DNA from: Robiginitomaculum sp.
GTDB lineage: Bacteria; Pseudomonadota; Alphaproteobacteria; Caulobacterales; Maricaulaceae
Reading direction: 5' to 3'
DNA: 12,833 bases
Assembly (NCBI GenBank): GCA_026993275.1
Contig: JALWUB010000412.1
Coordinates: 1 to 12,833, forward strand
Of this stretch, positions 1 to 6,277 are shown piece after piece. The notes under the pieces are model-generated. The model saw only the letters and a program-made list of their open reading frames with translations. It was not told the origin of the DNA and ran no database searches. Both the position numbers and the translations under genes were made by a program. Every line of letters starts with the position of its first letter. The stretch's first letter is position 1.

Positions 1-4
1 AAAG

Positions 5-1198
5 TCAAAGCGTTCCGTGGTCATCGCCGCTCCCTTTGGGAGATGGTGCCAGGCCGCCGCCCTTGCGAAAAGGCGTCATCGCTTCAAGTGCGCTCACATC
101 ATGGTGAATGGCGGCGCGCTCCTGGCGCAGGAAGTCCGCCACCGCCTCGTGCAGGCGCGTGTCCCGAAACCAGTGCGCCGAGCGCGTCAGCACTGGCGCA
201 TAGCCGCGGGCGATCTTGTGTCCGCCCTGGGCGCCGGCCTCGACGCGCGCCAGCTTGCGCGCAATGGCGGCGTCGATCGCCTGGTGATAGCAAAGCTCGA
301 AATGCAGCAAGGGCCGTTCCGCCAGCCGCCCCCAATAGCGCCCATACAGTGTATCACCGCCAATGAAATTGAGCGCTCCGGCGATCCAGTTTCCGTCCTC
401 GCGGGCCATGATCAGCAGCACGTCATCGGCCATGCGGGCGTGGATTTCCTCGAAAAAGGCGCGGTTGAGATAGGGGCGCCCCCATTTGCGCGCGCCGGTG
501 TCCTGGTAAAACGCAAAGAACGCATCCCAGTGCTCCGGGTGCAGGCTGGCACCGCTCAGGTGTTCGATGACCAGCCCCTCTTGCGCCTTGCGGCGCTCCT
601 TGCGCAGGGCCTTGCGCTTGCGCGATGACAGGCTGGCGAGAAAATCCTCGTAATGCGCATAGCCGGGATTGTGAAAATGGTATTGCACGTCGAGGCGCTC
701 CAGAAAGCCCTGCGCCTTGAGCGCCGCCATGTCGGCCGCGCGGGCAAAGGTGGCATGCACCGAAGAGGCGCCCGTCTGCTCCGGCGCCGCCCGCAGTCCC
801 GCGGCGAGCATGGCCCGGGCGCTGTCACTGGCGGCCAGCAGGCGCGGCCCCGGCACCGGGGTGAACGGCACGCAGGCCTGCAGTTTGGGATAATAGCGCC
901 CGCCCGCCTGTTCATAGGCGTGGGCCCAGCCATGATCGAACACATATTCGCCCTGCGAATGGCTCTTGCCATAAAGCGGCACCGCCCCCTTGAGCGCGCC
1001 GCCCGCGTCTTCGGCGATCAGGTGCATGGCCTGCCAGCCGGTGCCGGGACCGGTGCAGCCGGTCTCTTCCAGCGCCTGCAGGAAGGCCCAGCGGACAAAC
1101 GGGTTGCGGTTCTTGGGGTCCGGGCAGGCCAGCGCATCCCAGTCGCGCGTGCTGATCTGCGCCAGTGCGGGCACAAGCCGCAGGGTCAGGCCGCTCAC
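5..1198 (-). CDS. FemAB-like / GNAT-fold protein (PF04339, formerly DUF482)
   Basis: A 397-residue protein of the FemAB_like family, whose members have a GNAT-type fold and are often annotated as peptidoglycan-biosynthesis proteins without biochemical proof. Conserved blocks seen: an N-terminal NPF..WAFLQALEETG (about 32-46), YYPKLQACVPFTPVPGPRLL (102-121), a basic SSRKRKALRKERR stretch (191-203), YGRYWG (285-290), HFELCYHQAIDAAI (299-312) and EAGAQGGHKIARGYAP (320-335). No signal peptide or membrane segment is visible, so it is probably cytoplasmic. The start is a GTG (minus-strand codon at 1196-1198) lying 3 bp after the stop of the ridA-like gene, so the two are almost certainly cotranscribed and perhaps translationally coupled. 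The C-terminal 25 residues are low-complexity (Gly/Pro/Lys) and probably disordered. Family assignment is confident; substrate and reaction are unknown. Confidence 0.88.
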   Translation of the reverse strand: MSGLTLRLVPALAQISTRDWDALACPDPKNRNPFVRWAFLQALEETGCTGPGTGWQAMHLIAEDAGGALKGAVPLYGKSHSQGEYVFDHGWAHAYEQAGGRYYPKLQACVPFTPVPGPRLLAASDSARAMLAAGLRAAPEQTGASSVHATFARAADMAALKAQGFLERLDVQYHFHNPGYAHYEDFLASLSSRKRKALRKERRKAQEGLVIEHLSGASLHPEHWDAFFAFYQDTGARKWGRPYLNRAFFEEIHARMADDVLLIMAREDGNWIAGALNFIGGDTLYGRYWGRLAERPLLHFELCYHQAIDAAIARKLARVEAGAQGGHKIARGYAPVLTRSAHWFRDTRLHEAVADFLRQERAAIHHDVSALEAMTPFRKGGGLAPSPKGSGDDHGTL

Positions 1199-1201
1199 GG
1201 C

Positions 1202-1663
1202 CTATCCGGCCTCGAAAACGCCATCGATCTCGACCGCCGCCCCCAGCGGCAGCACCGGGCAGGCCACCGCAGCGCGGGCATGGCGCCCGGCCTCGCCGAA
1301 CACCTCGACCATCAGGTCAGACGCGCCGTTGATGACGTGGGGAATATCCTCGAAATCCGCCGTGGCATTGACGAAGCCGCCAAGGCGCACCACCCGGCTG
1401 ATGCGCGACAATTCACCATCCAGCGCCGCATTGGCCTGGGCAAGAAGATTGAGCGCGCACAGCCTGGCCGCGGCCTGGCCCGCGGCAACGTCCATGGTCT
1501 GGCCAAGCCGTCCCTGCACCAGCCCGTCCGGGCCAAAGGAAATCTGGCCGGAGATGAAGAGCAGATTGCCCGTGCGCACCCAGGGGACATAATTGGCCAC
1601 CGGGGCGGCGGCCTTGGGCAGGCTCAGCCCCAGGGATTTCAGGCGGGCATGAATGGCGGGCAT
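1202..1663 (-). CDS. RidA family protein (YjgF/YER057c/UK114-like)
   Basis: A 153-residue member of the RidA superfamily, whose best-studied members hydrolyse reactive 2-aminoacrylate and related enamine/imine intermediates to ketoacids and ammonia. Seen: the opening LGLSLPKAAAPVANYVPWVR, then LLFISGQISF (34-43), and the C-terminal GRHARAAVACPVLPLGAAVEID (126-147). The Arg at 130 sits where the carboxylate-binding Arg of RidA is found. The length and the PVANYV opening fit the longer YjgF-like_1 subgroup better than E. coli RidA (about 128 aa), so imine deaminase activity is inferred, not certain. The frame stays open far upstream, but the ATG at 1661-1663 was chosen because AAGGAG lies just upstream at ideal spacing and the family N-terminus begins there. 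It is the first gene of a two-gene minus-strand unit with the FemAB-like gene. Confidence 0.9.
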   Translation of the reverse strand: MPAIHARLKSLGLSLPKAAAPVANYVPWVRTGNLLFISGQISFGPDGLVQGRLGQTMDVAAGQAAARLCALNLLAQANAALDGELSRISRVVRLGGFVNATADFEDIPHVINGASDLMVEVFGEAGRHARAAVACPVLPLGAAVEIDGVFEAG

Positions 1664-1744
1664 GGCAGGTCTCCTTGTCTGATGCGCCAGTGTATCTTGA
1701 CTTGACGCGCACGTTAACGGGCAAATGGGGGCAGGAGCGTGAAA

Positions 1745-2623
1745 ATGTCTGACTCGGCAGAGGTGCCAACAGACGTGCAGTTCACCAGCCGCGATGGCGT
1801 GCGGCTGGCCGGCAGCCTGTTTGCGCCGCCGCGGCCAGGGGCGGCGCTGCTGATCTCCTCGGGCGTTGGCTATCCCCGGGCATTTTATGCGCGCTTTGCC
1901 GCTTACGGGGCGGCGCGCGGCTTTGCCTGCCTGACCTATGATTACCGCGGCCTTGGCGATTCTGCCCCTGCGGACATGCGCGCCTGTGCGGCGGACCTGC
2001 TGGACTGGGGCTGCAAGGATGCCCCGGCGGCGCTCGATTGTCTGGCCGCGCGCTGTCCCGGCCTGCCGCTGTTCACTCTCGGACACAGTTTTGGCGGCCA
2101 GCTGGTTGGCCTGATGGACAATGCCCAGATGGCCCGCGGCCATGCCCTGGTCGCCGTTGGCAACGGCTTTGTTCTGCTCCACGATCCGGCCGACTGGTGG
2201 AAGGAGTTTCTGTTCTTCCATGTCCTCGGGCCGCTTTCCATTGCCCGCCACGGCTATCTGAAGGGAACCCGTTACTGGCCGGGCGTGAGTATGCCGCGGC
2301 GGGTGTTCTGGCAATGGCGGCGCTGGTGCCACCGGCCCGGCTATTACCTGCGCGACGTGCGCGACCGGCTGCAGGGCGGGCATTTCGTGATGCACGGCGC
2401 CCCCATGCGCCATTTTGCCTTCACCGATGACCCGGTGGCCAATCGGCGCTCCGAGGGCTTTACCCGCGCCTGTTACCAGGATGCGGATTATCACACCTGC
2501 TGGATCGCGCCGGAAGATCTCGGGACCGCGCACATCGGCCATAGCGGCGCGTTCTCGCAACAGCTGAAGGCCTTTTGGCCAAAACCTTTTGACTGGTTTG
2601 AACGCCTGATGGGCGAGGGCTGA
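1745..2623 (+). CDS. alpha/beta hydrolase (COG4757-like)
   Basis: A 292-residue serine hydrolase of the alpha/beta fold. The nucleophile elbow is GHSFGG (113-118, Ser115). The early strand and loop ACLTYDYRGLGDS (61-73) is typical. A late Asp is available at 228/229 in FAFTDDPVA, and the catalytic His is most likely His266 in HIGHSGAF. This arrangement matches the 'predicted alpha/beta hydrolase' group COG4757; no substrate is known. A Trp/aromatic-rich cap segment (about 150-205) may line the active-site pocket. A GTG at 1739 is in frame, but AGGAG (1733-1737) is 7 nt from the ATG at 1745 and only 1 nt from the GTG, so ATG is preferred. The gene is divergent from ridA across an 81-bp gap and stands alone; an inverted repeat that includes its stop codon and a stronger hairpin at 2750 follow it. 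Confidence 0.85.
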   Translation: MSDSAEVPTDVQFTSRDGVRLAGSLFAPPRPGAALLISSGVGYPRAFYARFAAYGAARGFACLTYDYRGLGDSAPADMRACAADLLDWGCKDAPAALDCLAARCPGLPLFTLGHSFGGQLVGLMDNAQMARGHALVAVGNGFVLLHDPADWWKEFLFFHVLGPLSIARHGYLKGTRYWPGVSMPRRVFWQWRRWCHRPGYYLRDVRDRLQGGHFVMHGAPMRHFAFTDDPVANRRSEGFTRACYQDADYHTCWIAPEDLGTAHIGHSGAFSQQLKAFWPKPFDWFERLMGEG

Positions 2624-2657
2624 ACGGCACCTGCAGATTTCATTCATCGGCCGTTCA
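2621..2657. repeat. inverted repeat overlapping hydrolase stop codon
   Basis: A perfect 8-bp inverted repeat: TGAACGGC at 2621-2628 and GCCGTTCA at 2650-2657, with a 21-nt loop. The left arm includes the TGA stop of the hydrolase gene. There is no T-tract behind it, so it looks more like an RNA-end stabilising or pausing structure than a complete intrinsic terminator. Confidence 0.45.
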
Positions 2658-2749
2658 GGCAGCCCGGCATAGCTTTGGATCCGAGGGTGGAACTGTCTTA
2701 ATGTCCCTCGCGCGGTTCCGCTCTCATGGTTGTAACAAACCCAGCCCAG

Positions 2750-2780
2750 CGCCGGCCTTCTGATGAAGGCCGGCGTTTCT
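2750..2780 (+). terminator. rho-independent terminator-like hairpin
   Basis: A perfect 11-bp GC-rich stem: CGCCGGCCTTC (2750-2760), loop TGAT (2761-2764), GAAGGCCGGCG (2765-2775), followed by TTTCT. It lies 126 bp past the hydrolase stop and points in the + direction. The T-run is short, but the stem is strong. It may end the hydrolase transcript, or a separate small RNA from the 2624-2749 interval. Apart from this hairpin and the inverted repeats noted at 2621-2657, 2682-2723 and 2839-2858, I see no gene in the 309 bp between 2624 and 2932. Confidence 0.65.
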
Positions 2781-2838
2781 GGTTCCGGCTTCGGGCCCTT
2801 CCCCGACTGCGGCAATGCGGCACAGGCTTTTGTGAACA

Positions 2839-2858
2839 AGAGCCTTTCAACAGGCTCT
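2839..2858. repeat. hairpin upstream of DUF3775 gene
   Basis: A perfect 7-bp stem, AGAGCCT (2839-2845) and AGGCTCT (2852-2858), with the 6-nt loop TTCAAC. It is followed by GATCTGATTTAG, with no real T-run. It lies 75 bp before the chosen DUF3775 start and may be part of that gene's leader or of the boundary region. Confidence 0.4.
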
Positions 2859-2932
2859 GATCTGATTTAGCTATGGCTCTGGCGGCACAGGCGGCCGCGT
2901 CACGATCAGCCACAGGGAGCGCCAGACGCATC

Positions 2933-3325
2933 ATGGAGATCAACCCGGACCTTGTCAGAGACATCATCGCACATGCCCGCGCCTATGACGCCAAGGAAGC
3001 CGTGACCGATCCGGATTCGGGCTCAAACCCCACCGATGACTGTGATCTGGACATTCTGCAAGATACGCCAGACGATCTGACGGGTGACGATCTGCGCGTT
3101 GTCATTGACGCCCTCAATGTTGACCAGGCGGCGGAACTGGTGGCGCTGATGTGGATTGGCCGCGGCGAGTATGACCCCCGTGAATGGCCCAAGGTGGTCG
3201 AGCGCGCCCGCGAGCGCGCCACCGGGCCAACCTCGGAATACCTCATGGGCGTGCCGATGCTGGGCGATTATCTGGAAACCGGCCTGGATGCGGTGCTCGA
3301 CGCCGGGGTTGAAGACCAGGCCTGA
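2933..3325 (+). CDS. DUF3775 domain protein
   Basis: A small acidic 130-residue protein with the DUF3775 (PF12616) pattern: N-terminal INPDLVRDIIAHARAYDAK, an Asp-rich linker (about 24-52), and the conserved C-terminal block ALMWIGRGEYDPREWPKV (71-88) followed by YLMGVPMLGDYLETGLDAV (103-121). The function of the family is unknown. No membrane segment or signal peptide is seen, so it is probably cytoplasmic. An in-frame ATG exists at 2873, but its extra 20 residues (Ala/Ser-rich) do not resemble the family and no Shine-Dalgarno precedes it. The ATG at 2933 gives the family-like start and has AGGGAG at 2914-2919, although the 13-nt spacing is long. The gene is convergent with the FabH-like gene, the two stop codons being 11 bp apart, and is probably monocistronic. 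Confidence 0.82.
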   Translation: MEINPDLVRDIIAHARAYDAKEAVTDPDSGSNPTDDCDLDILQDTPDDLTGDDLRVVIDALNVDQAAELVALMWIGRGEYDPREWPKVVERARERATGPTSEYLMGVPMLGDYLETGLDAVLDAGVEDQA

Positions 3326-3339
3326 ACACAGGGTCTTCA
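3310..3339. repeat. inverted repeat spanning two convergent stop codons
   Basis: A perfect 8-bp inverted repeat: TGAAGACC at 3310-3317 and GGTCTTCA at 3332-3339, loop 14 nt. The right arm contains the minus-strand TGA of the FabH-like gene (3337-3339), and the loop contains the plus-strand TGA of the DUF3775 gene (3323-3325). It could act as a shared end structure for both transcripts. No T-tract is present on either strand. Confidence 0.45.
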
Positions 3340-4461
3340 GCGCTTGCGCACGATCACCGTGCCGGCGCTGTACCCGGCGCCAAACGAGCAGATCAGCCCC
3401 AGTTCGCCGGGCTTGAGGTCCGCATTGTATTTGTGGAAGGCAATGATCGAGCCCGCTGACGCGGTGTTGGCGTATTCATCCAGAATCACCGGCGCGGCGC
3501 TTTCGTCCACGTCCTTTCCCATCACCCGCTTGGCAATCAGCCGGTTCATGGACAGATTGGCCTGGTGCAGCCACAAGCGCTTGAGCTGGTGCGGCGCCAG
3601 ACCGAGCTCGGCCAGATGGTCCTTGATCATGTCCGAGACCAGCGGCACCACATCGCGAAACACCTTGCGACCCTGTTGCACGAACAATTTGTCCTCGGCG
3701 TCCGCGCTTTCCGGCGCGGCCCGGTTCAAAAAGCCGAAATTGTTGCGGATGTTGTTGGAAAACCGGGTTTTCAGCTTGACGCTGAGCAGATCGTAACCGG
3801 CGCCATTGCTGCGCTCCCCATCCTCCACCAGGATCGCGGTGGCGGCATCGCCAAAGATGAAATGGCTGTCGCGATTGCAAAAATTGATGTGCCCGGAGAC
3901 GACTTCCGGGCTGCACACCAGCACCGAACGCGCCTGCCCGGCCAGGATCATGCTGCGCGCCGTGCCAAGGGCAAAGGTGGCCGAGGAACAACCCATGTTC
4001 ATGTCATAGGCAAAGCCGTCCCTGATGCCCAGCGCATCCTGGACCTCGATGGCGATTGCCGGATAGGGCCGTTGCAAGTTGGAGCAGGACACCAGCACCG
4101 CATCTACGTCTCCGGCATCGCGCCCGGCCTGTTCCAGCGCTTGCCGGGCGGCCGTCACCGCCATTTCCGCGAGGACGCTGAGGTCTTCATCGGGGCGCTC
4201 GGGAATGCGCGGCGCCATGATCTCCGGGTCCAGAATCGGCTCCTTGGAGAGCACATAACGCGCCTTGACGCCCGATGCCTTTTCAATGAAGGCCGCCGAG
4301 GAGGGCTGTTTGGGCTCCACCGCGCCGCTGGCAATCGCGTCCGCATGCGCCGCATTCCAGCGCTCCGCCCAGGTGTTGTAGCTGTCCACCAGTTCGGCAT
4401 TGGAAACGCTGTGCGGCGGTGTCCACAACCCGGTTGCACGCAAAACAGCAGTGTTTTCCAT
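3337..4461 (-). CDS. beta-ketoacyl-ACP synthase III family protein (FabH-like)
   Basis: A 374-residue thiolase-fold condensing enzyme. The KAS III catalytic triad is visible: Cys158 in NMGCSSATFAL, His299 in LHQAN and Asn332 in EYANTASAG; the Gly-rich end SFGAGYSAGTV is also present. Such enzymes condense an acyl-CoA starter with malonyl-ACP. It is longer than E. coli FabH (317 aa), with extra sequence after the first strand (about 25-60), and is not next to plsX, acpP or other fab genes. I therefore think it is an accessory KAS III-like enzyme rather than the housekeeping FabH; a Pseudomonas PA3286-type enzyme using medium-chain acyl-CoA is one possibility. The frame is open further upstream, but the ATG at 4459-4461 has CAGGAG 5 nt away and gives a family-like N-terminus. 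It is transcribed alone, convergent with the DUF3775 gene. Confidence 0.88.
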   Translation of the reverse strand: MENTAVLRATGLWTPPHSVSNAELVDSYNTWAERWNAAHADAIASGAVEPKQPSSAAFIEKASGVKARYVLSKEPILDPEIMAPRIPERPDEDLSVLAEMAVTAARQALEQAGRDAGDVDAVLVSCSNLQRPYPAIAIEVQDALGIRDGFAYDMNMGCSSATFALGTARSMILAGQARSVLVCSPEVVSGHINFCNRDSHFIFGDAATAILVEDGERSNGAGYDLLSVKLKTRFSNNIRNNFGFLNRAAPESADAEDKLFVQQGRKVFRDVVPLVSDMIKDHLAELGLAPHQLKRLWLHQANLSMNRLIAKRVMGKDVDESAAPVILDEYANTASAGSIIAFHKYNADLKPGELGLICSFGAGYSAGTVIVRKR

Positions 4462-4561
4462 CAAGGCTCCTGTGTCTTGTGAGCCCGCAGATTTACCGTG
4501 TTTACGCACAAAAAACCAGTGCGGCGCCCTGCACGCCATGTCACACTTTGTTGATGGGCGT

Positions 4562-4584
4562 GCCTGCCTTGCGCCGTGGCAGGC
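4562..4584 (-). terminator. possible hairpin terminator after the pip operon
   Basis: A perfect 7-bp stem, GCCTGCC (4562-4568) and GGCAGGC (4578-4584), with a 9-nt loop, starts 5 nt beyond the minus-strand stop of the small membrane protein (4590-4592). There is no T-run on the minus strand after it, so it may be only a 3'-end stabilising hairpin. Confidence 0.35.
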
Positions 4585-4589
4585 GCCGT

Positions 4590-5174
4590 TCAGGGCTTTT
4601 CTTCTGTCTTGGCTCTTTGCAGCGCCTCGCGCTTTTTCAGCCAGGCCTGGGCGTCGCCATAATCGGCAAAGTCCCAATAGCCGGGATGCTGGCCAAGGGT
4701 GCGGCGGGCGTGCTTGATCGGGCAGAAATGCTCTTCGGTGCGCCCGGCGATGGCGCGCCCCCAGGCAAGCAGGCCGTTGGCATAGCCGCAATAGACGCAA
4801 TTGAGTTTCTGAAACGCGTTCAGATAGGCCAGATACTGGCGGTCAATGGTGATATAGTCGGCACGGCGCACCTTTTTGATGCGATAGATCGGAAAGGTGA
4901 TCGCCTGATAGATGACCAGCGCCAGGTCCAGCAGCGCCAGCGGCACGATCATGGCATAGATGAACGGCGCGCCAAGGATCGGCAGCACCCCCGAATGGCG
5001 CAGGAAATGCCCCAGGCTTTCCCGCATGGCGCGGTGGCGGGCACGCACCGAGTCGGCAAAGTGTATACCCTTGCCGGTTATGGTGTAGTGCAGGGCCTTG
5101 GCGCGTTCGCGCAAGGCATTGTGCAATTGCTCCTCGCTTTCACGGAACTTCTGCAACTGGTCTTCAAAGTGCAT
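4590..5174 (-). CDS. conserved hypothetical membrane protein with CxxC...CxxxH motif
   Basis: A 194-residue protein I cannot name. In order: an amphipathic, charged N-terminal helix (1-30, possible short coiled coil); a basic segment around RARHRAMRES (44-53); a hydrophobic stretch at about 62-97 (VLPILGAPFIYAMIVPLALL and on) long enough for one long or two short membrane helices; then a soluble C-terminal part with LNCVYCGYANG (124-134), TEEHFCPIKHARR (146-158) and an acidic-aromatic PGYWDFADYGDA (164-175). Cys126, Cys129, Cys151 and His155 could form a metal site, which is inference. I recall similar unnamed proteins with CxYC.YANG and CPIKHA in other Proteobacteria. The ATG at 5172-5174 is preceded by GGGAGG at 5-nt spacing and follows the pip stop by 18 bp, so it is the second gene of a pip operon. 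The C-terminal 17 residues are Lys/Glu-rich. Confidence 0.8.
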   Translation of the reverse strand: MHFEDQLQKFRESEEQLHNALRERAKALHYTITGKGIHFADSVRARHRAMRESLGHFLRHSGVLPILGAPFIYAMIVPLALLDLALVIYQAITFPIYRIKKVRRADYITIDRQYLAYLNAFQKLNCVYCGYANGLLAWGRAIAGRTEEHFCPIKHARRTLGQHPGYWDFADYGDAQAWLKKREALQRAKTEEKP

Positions 5175-5192
5175 TCTGGCCTCCCAACCGGT

Positions 5193-6164
5193 TTAGCGCG
5201 CGGCCGCCATGGCGTCGGTGGCGCGCACCAGCGCATCGATAATGCCCGGCTCCATGGCGCTGTGCCCGGCATCGGGCACGATCTCCAGCCGCGCGCCCGG
5301 CAGGGCCTTGTGCAGCGCCCAGGCGCCGCGCATGGGGCACACCGCATCATAGCGCCCCTGCACGATGGTGCACGGGATATGGGCAATGCGCCGGGCATTG
5401 TCCAGAAGCTGGTTGCCGCCGCCCAGAAAACCGCCATTCAGGAAATACTGGCATTCAATGCGTGCAAAGGCATCGAGAAAGCGCTCGTCATCAAAATCCT
5501 CGCTGCGCCCGGCTGGCCCCTTGATGGTCACCGTGTCGCCCTCCCAGCACGACCAGGCGCGGGCTGCCTCGCGGCGCGCCTGGTCATCATCGCCAAACAG
5601 GCGCCGGTGATAGGCGGCAACCATGTCATGGCGCTCGCCGGGCGGGATCGGCGCAAGGAAACCTTCCCAGGCATCGGGAAACAGTGCATTGGCGCCATCC
5701 TGATACAGCCAGTCGATATCGCTTTGCCGGTACAGGAAAATGCCGCGCAGGATCAGGCCGCTGACCCGTTCCGGGTGTGCCTCGGCATAGGTCAGCGCCA
5801 GGGTCGAGCCCCAGGAGCCACCAAACACGCACCAGCGGTCAATGCGCAAATGTTCGCGCAAGCGCTCGATATCGGCGACCAGATCCTCCAGCGTGTTCTG
5901 CTCCAGACAGCTGAATGGCGTCGAGCGGCCGCAGCCGCGCTGGTCAAACAGGATGGCGCGCCAGCGGGCCGGGTCGAAAAACCGGCGCATGTCATCCGAA
6001 CAGCCGCCGCCCGGGCCGCCATGCAGGACCACCACCGGCTTGCCCGCCGGGTCGCCGCATTGCTCGTAATAGAGCGTATGCAGGCTGCTGACCGGCAAGG
6101 TGGCGTGCATATAGGGCGCGATGGGCGGGTAAAGCGCCCGCCGCGCCTGCGCGGATTTGTCCAT
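5193..6164 (-). CDS. pip: proline iminopeptidase (peptidase family S33)
   Basis: A 323-residue cytoplasmic alpha/beta hydrolase that removes N-terminal proline from peptides (EC 3.4.11.5). The diagnostic features of the family are all visible: oxyanion-hole motif HGGPGGG (48-54), FDQRGCGRS (73-81), nucleophile elbow GGSWGS (115-120, Ser117), Asp273 in GRYDAVCP and His301 in DAGHS. Length and the helical cap between about 140 and 240 are normal for the family. The start ATG (6162-6164) has AGGAGA 7 nt upstream. On the minus strand a TATAAG hexamer (plus coordinates 6184-6189) lies a suitable distance upstream and could be the -10 of the promoter, though I see no good -35. It heads a two-gene operon with the small Cys/His membrane protein and is divergent from the lipoprotein gene. 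Confidence 0.95.
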   Translation of the reverse strand: MDKSAQARRALYPPIAPYMHATLPVSSLHTLYYEQCGDPAGKPVVVLHGGPGGGCSDDMRRFFDPARWRAILFDQRGCGRSTPFSCLEQNTLEDLVADIERLREHLRIDRWCVFGGSWGSTLALTYAEAHPERVSGLILRGIFLYRQSDIDWLYQDGANALFPDAWEGFLAPIPPGERHDMVAAYHRRLFGDDDQARREAARAWSCWEGDTVTIKGPAGRSEDFDDERFLDAFARIECQYFLNGGFLGGGNQLLDNARRIAHIPCTIVQGRYDAVCPMRGAWALHKALPGARLEIVPDAGHSAMEPGIIDALVRATDAMAAAR

Positions 6165-6229
6165 TGAGCGTTCTCCTGTTAGTCTTATATCAAGCTTGCC
6201 CCGGCAGGTTGGGGTTCATCTCTTTCCGG

Positions 6230-6259
6230 GCCAGCCTTGCGTGTGCAGCACCGGCTGGC
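6230..6259 (+). promoter_or_regulatory. leader stem-loop before the lipoprotein RBS
   Basis: GCCAGCC (6230-6236) and GGCTGGC (6253-6259) form a perfect 7-bp stem with a 16-nt loop. It ends 6 nt before the GGAG ribosome binding site (6266-6269) of the lipoprotein gene, so it would sit in the 5' leader. It could be a regulatory hairpin or another member of the CTTGCG/GGCTGG palindromes seen at 7693 and 9111. No T-run follows. Confidence 0.35.
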
Positions 6260-6277
6260 AAGTGCGGAGTACGGAAA

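Noticed and set aside
653..1705. A 350-aa plus-strand frame over the FemAB-like and ridA genes.
   Set aside because: It is Arg/His/Gly-rich with no recognisable motif, and both minus-strand genes beneath it have strong family patterns.
1697..1726. TTGACT/TTGACG hexamers upstream of the hydrolase, as a possible -35.
   Set aside because: No acceptable -10 at 16-18 nt, and the predicted start would leave almost no leader for the ribosome binding site.
2682..2723. A partial match to the T-box core (GAGGGTGGAAC, later GTCCCT) in the intergenic region.
   Set aside because: The rest of the T-box core (ACCGCG) and any stem I or specifier loop are missing, the downstream gene is DUF3775 rather than an aminoacyl-tRNA synthetase or amino-acid gene, and T-boxes are not typical of alphaproteobacteria.
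1664..2839. The long upstream extension of the ridA frame.
   Set aside because: It runs antisense through the alpha/beta hydrolase gene and has no family similarity; a strong ribosome binding site and the family N-terminus place the start at 1663.
4462..4800. The upstream extension of the FabH-like frame.
   Set aside because: It overlaps the end of the small membrane protein gene and has low-complexity Arg/Ala sequence; CAGGAG before the ATG at 4461 decides the start.
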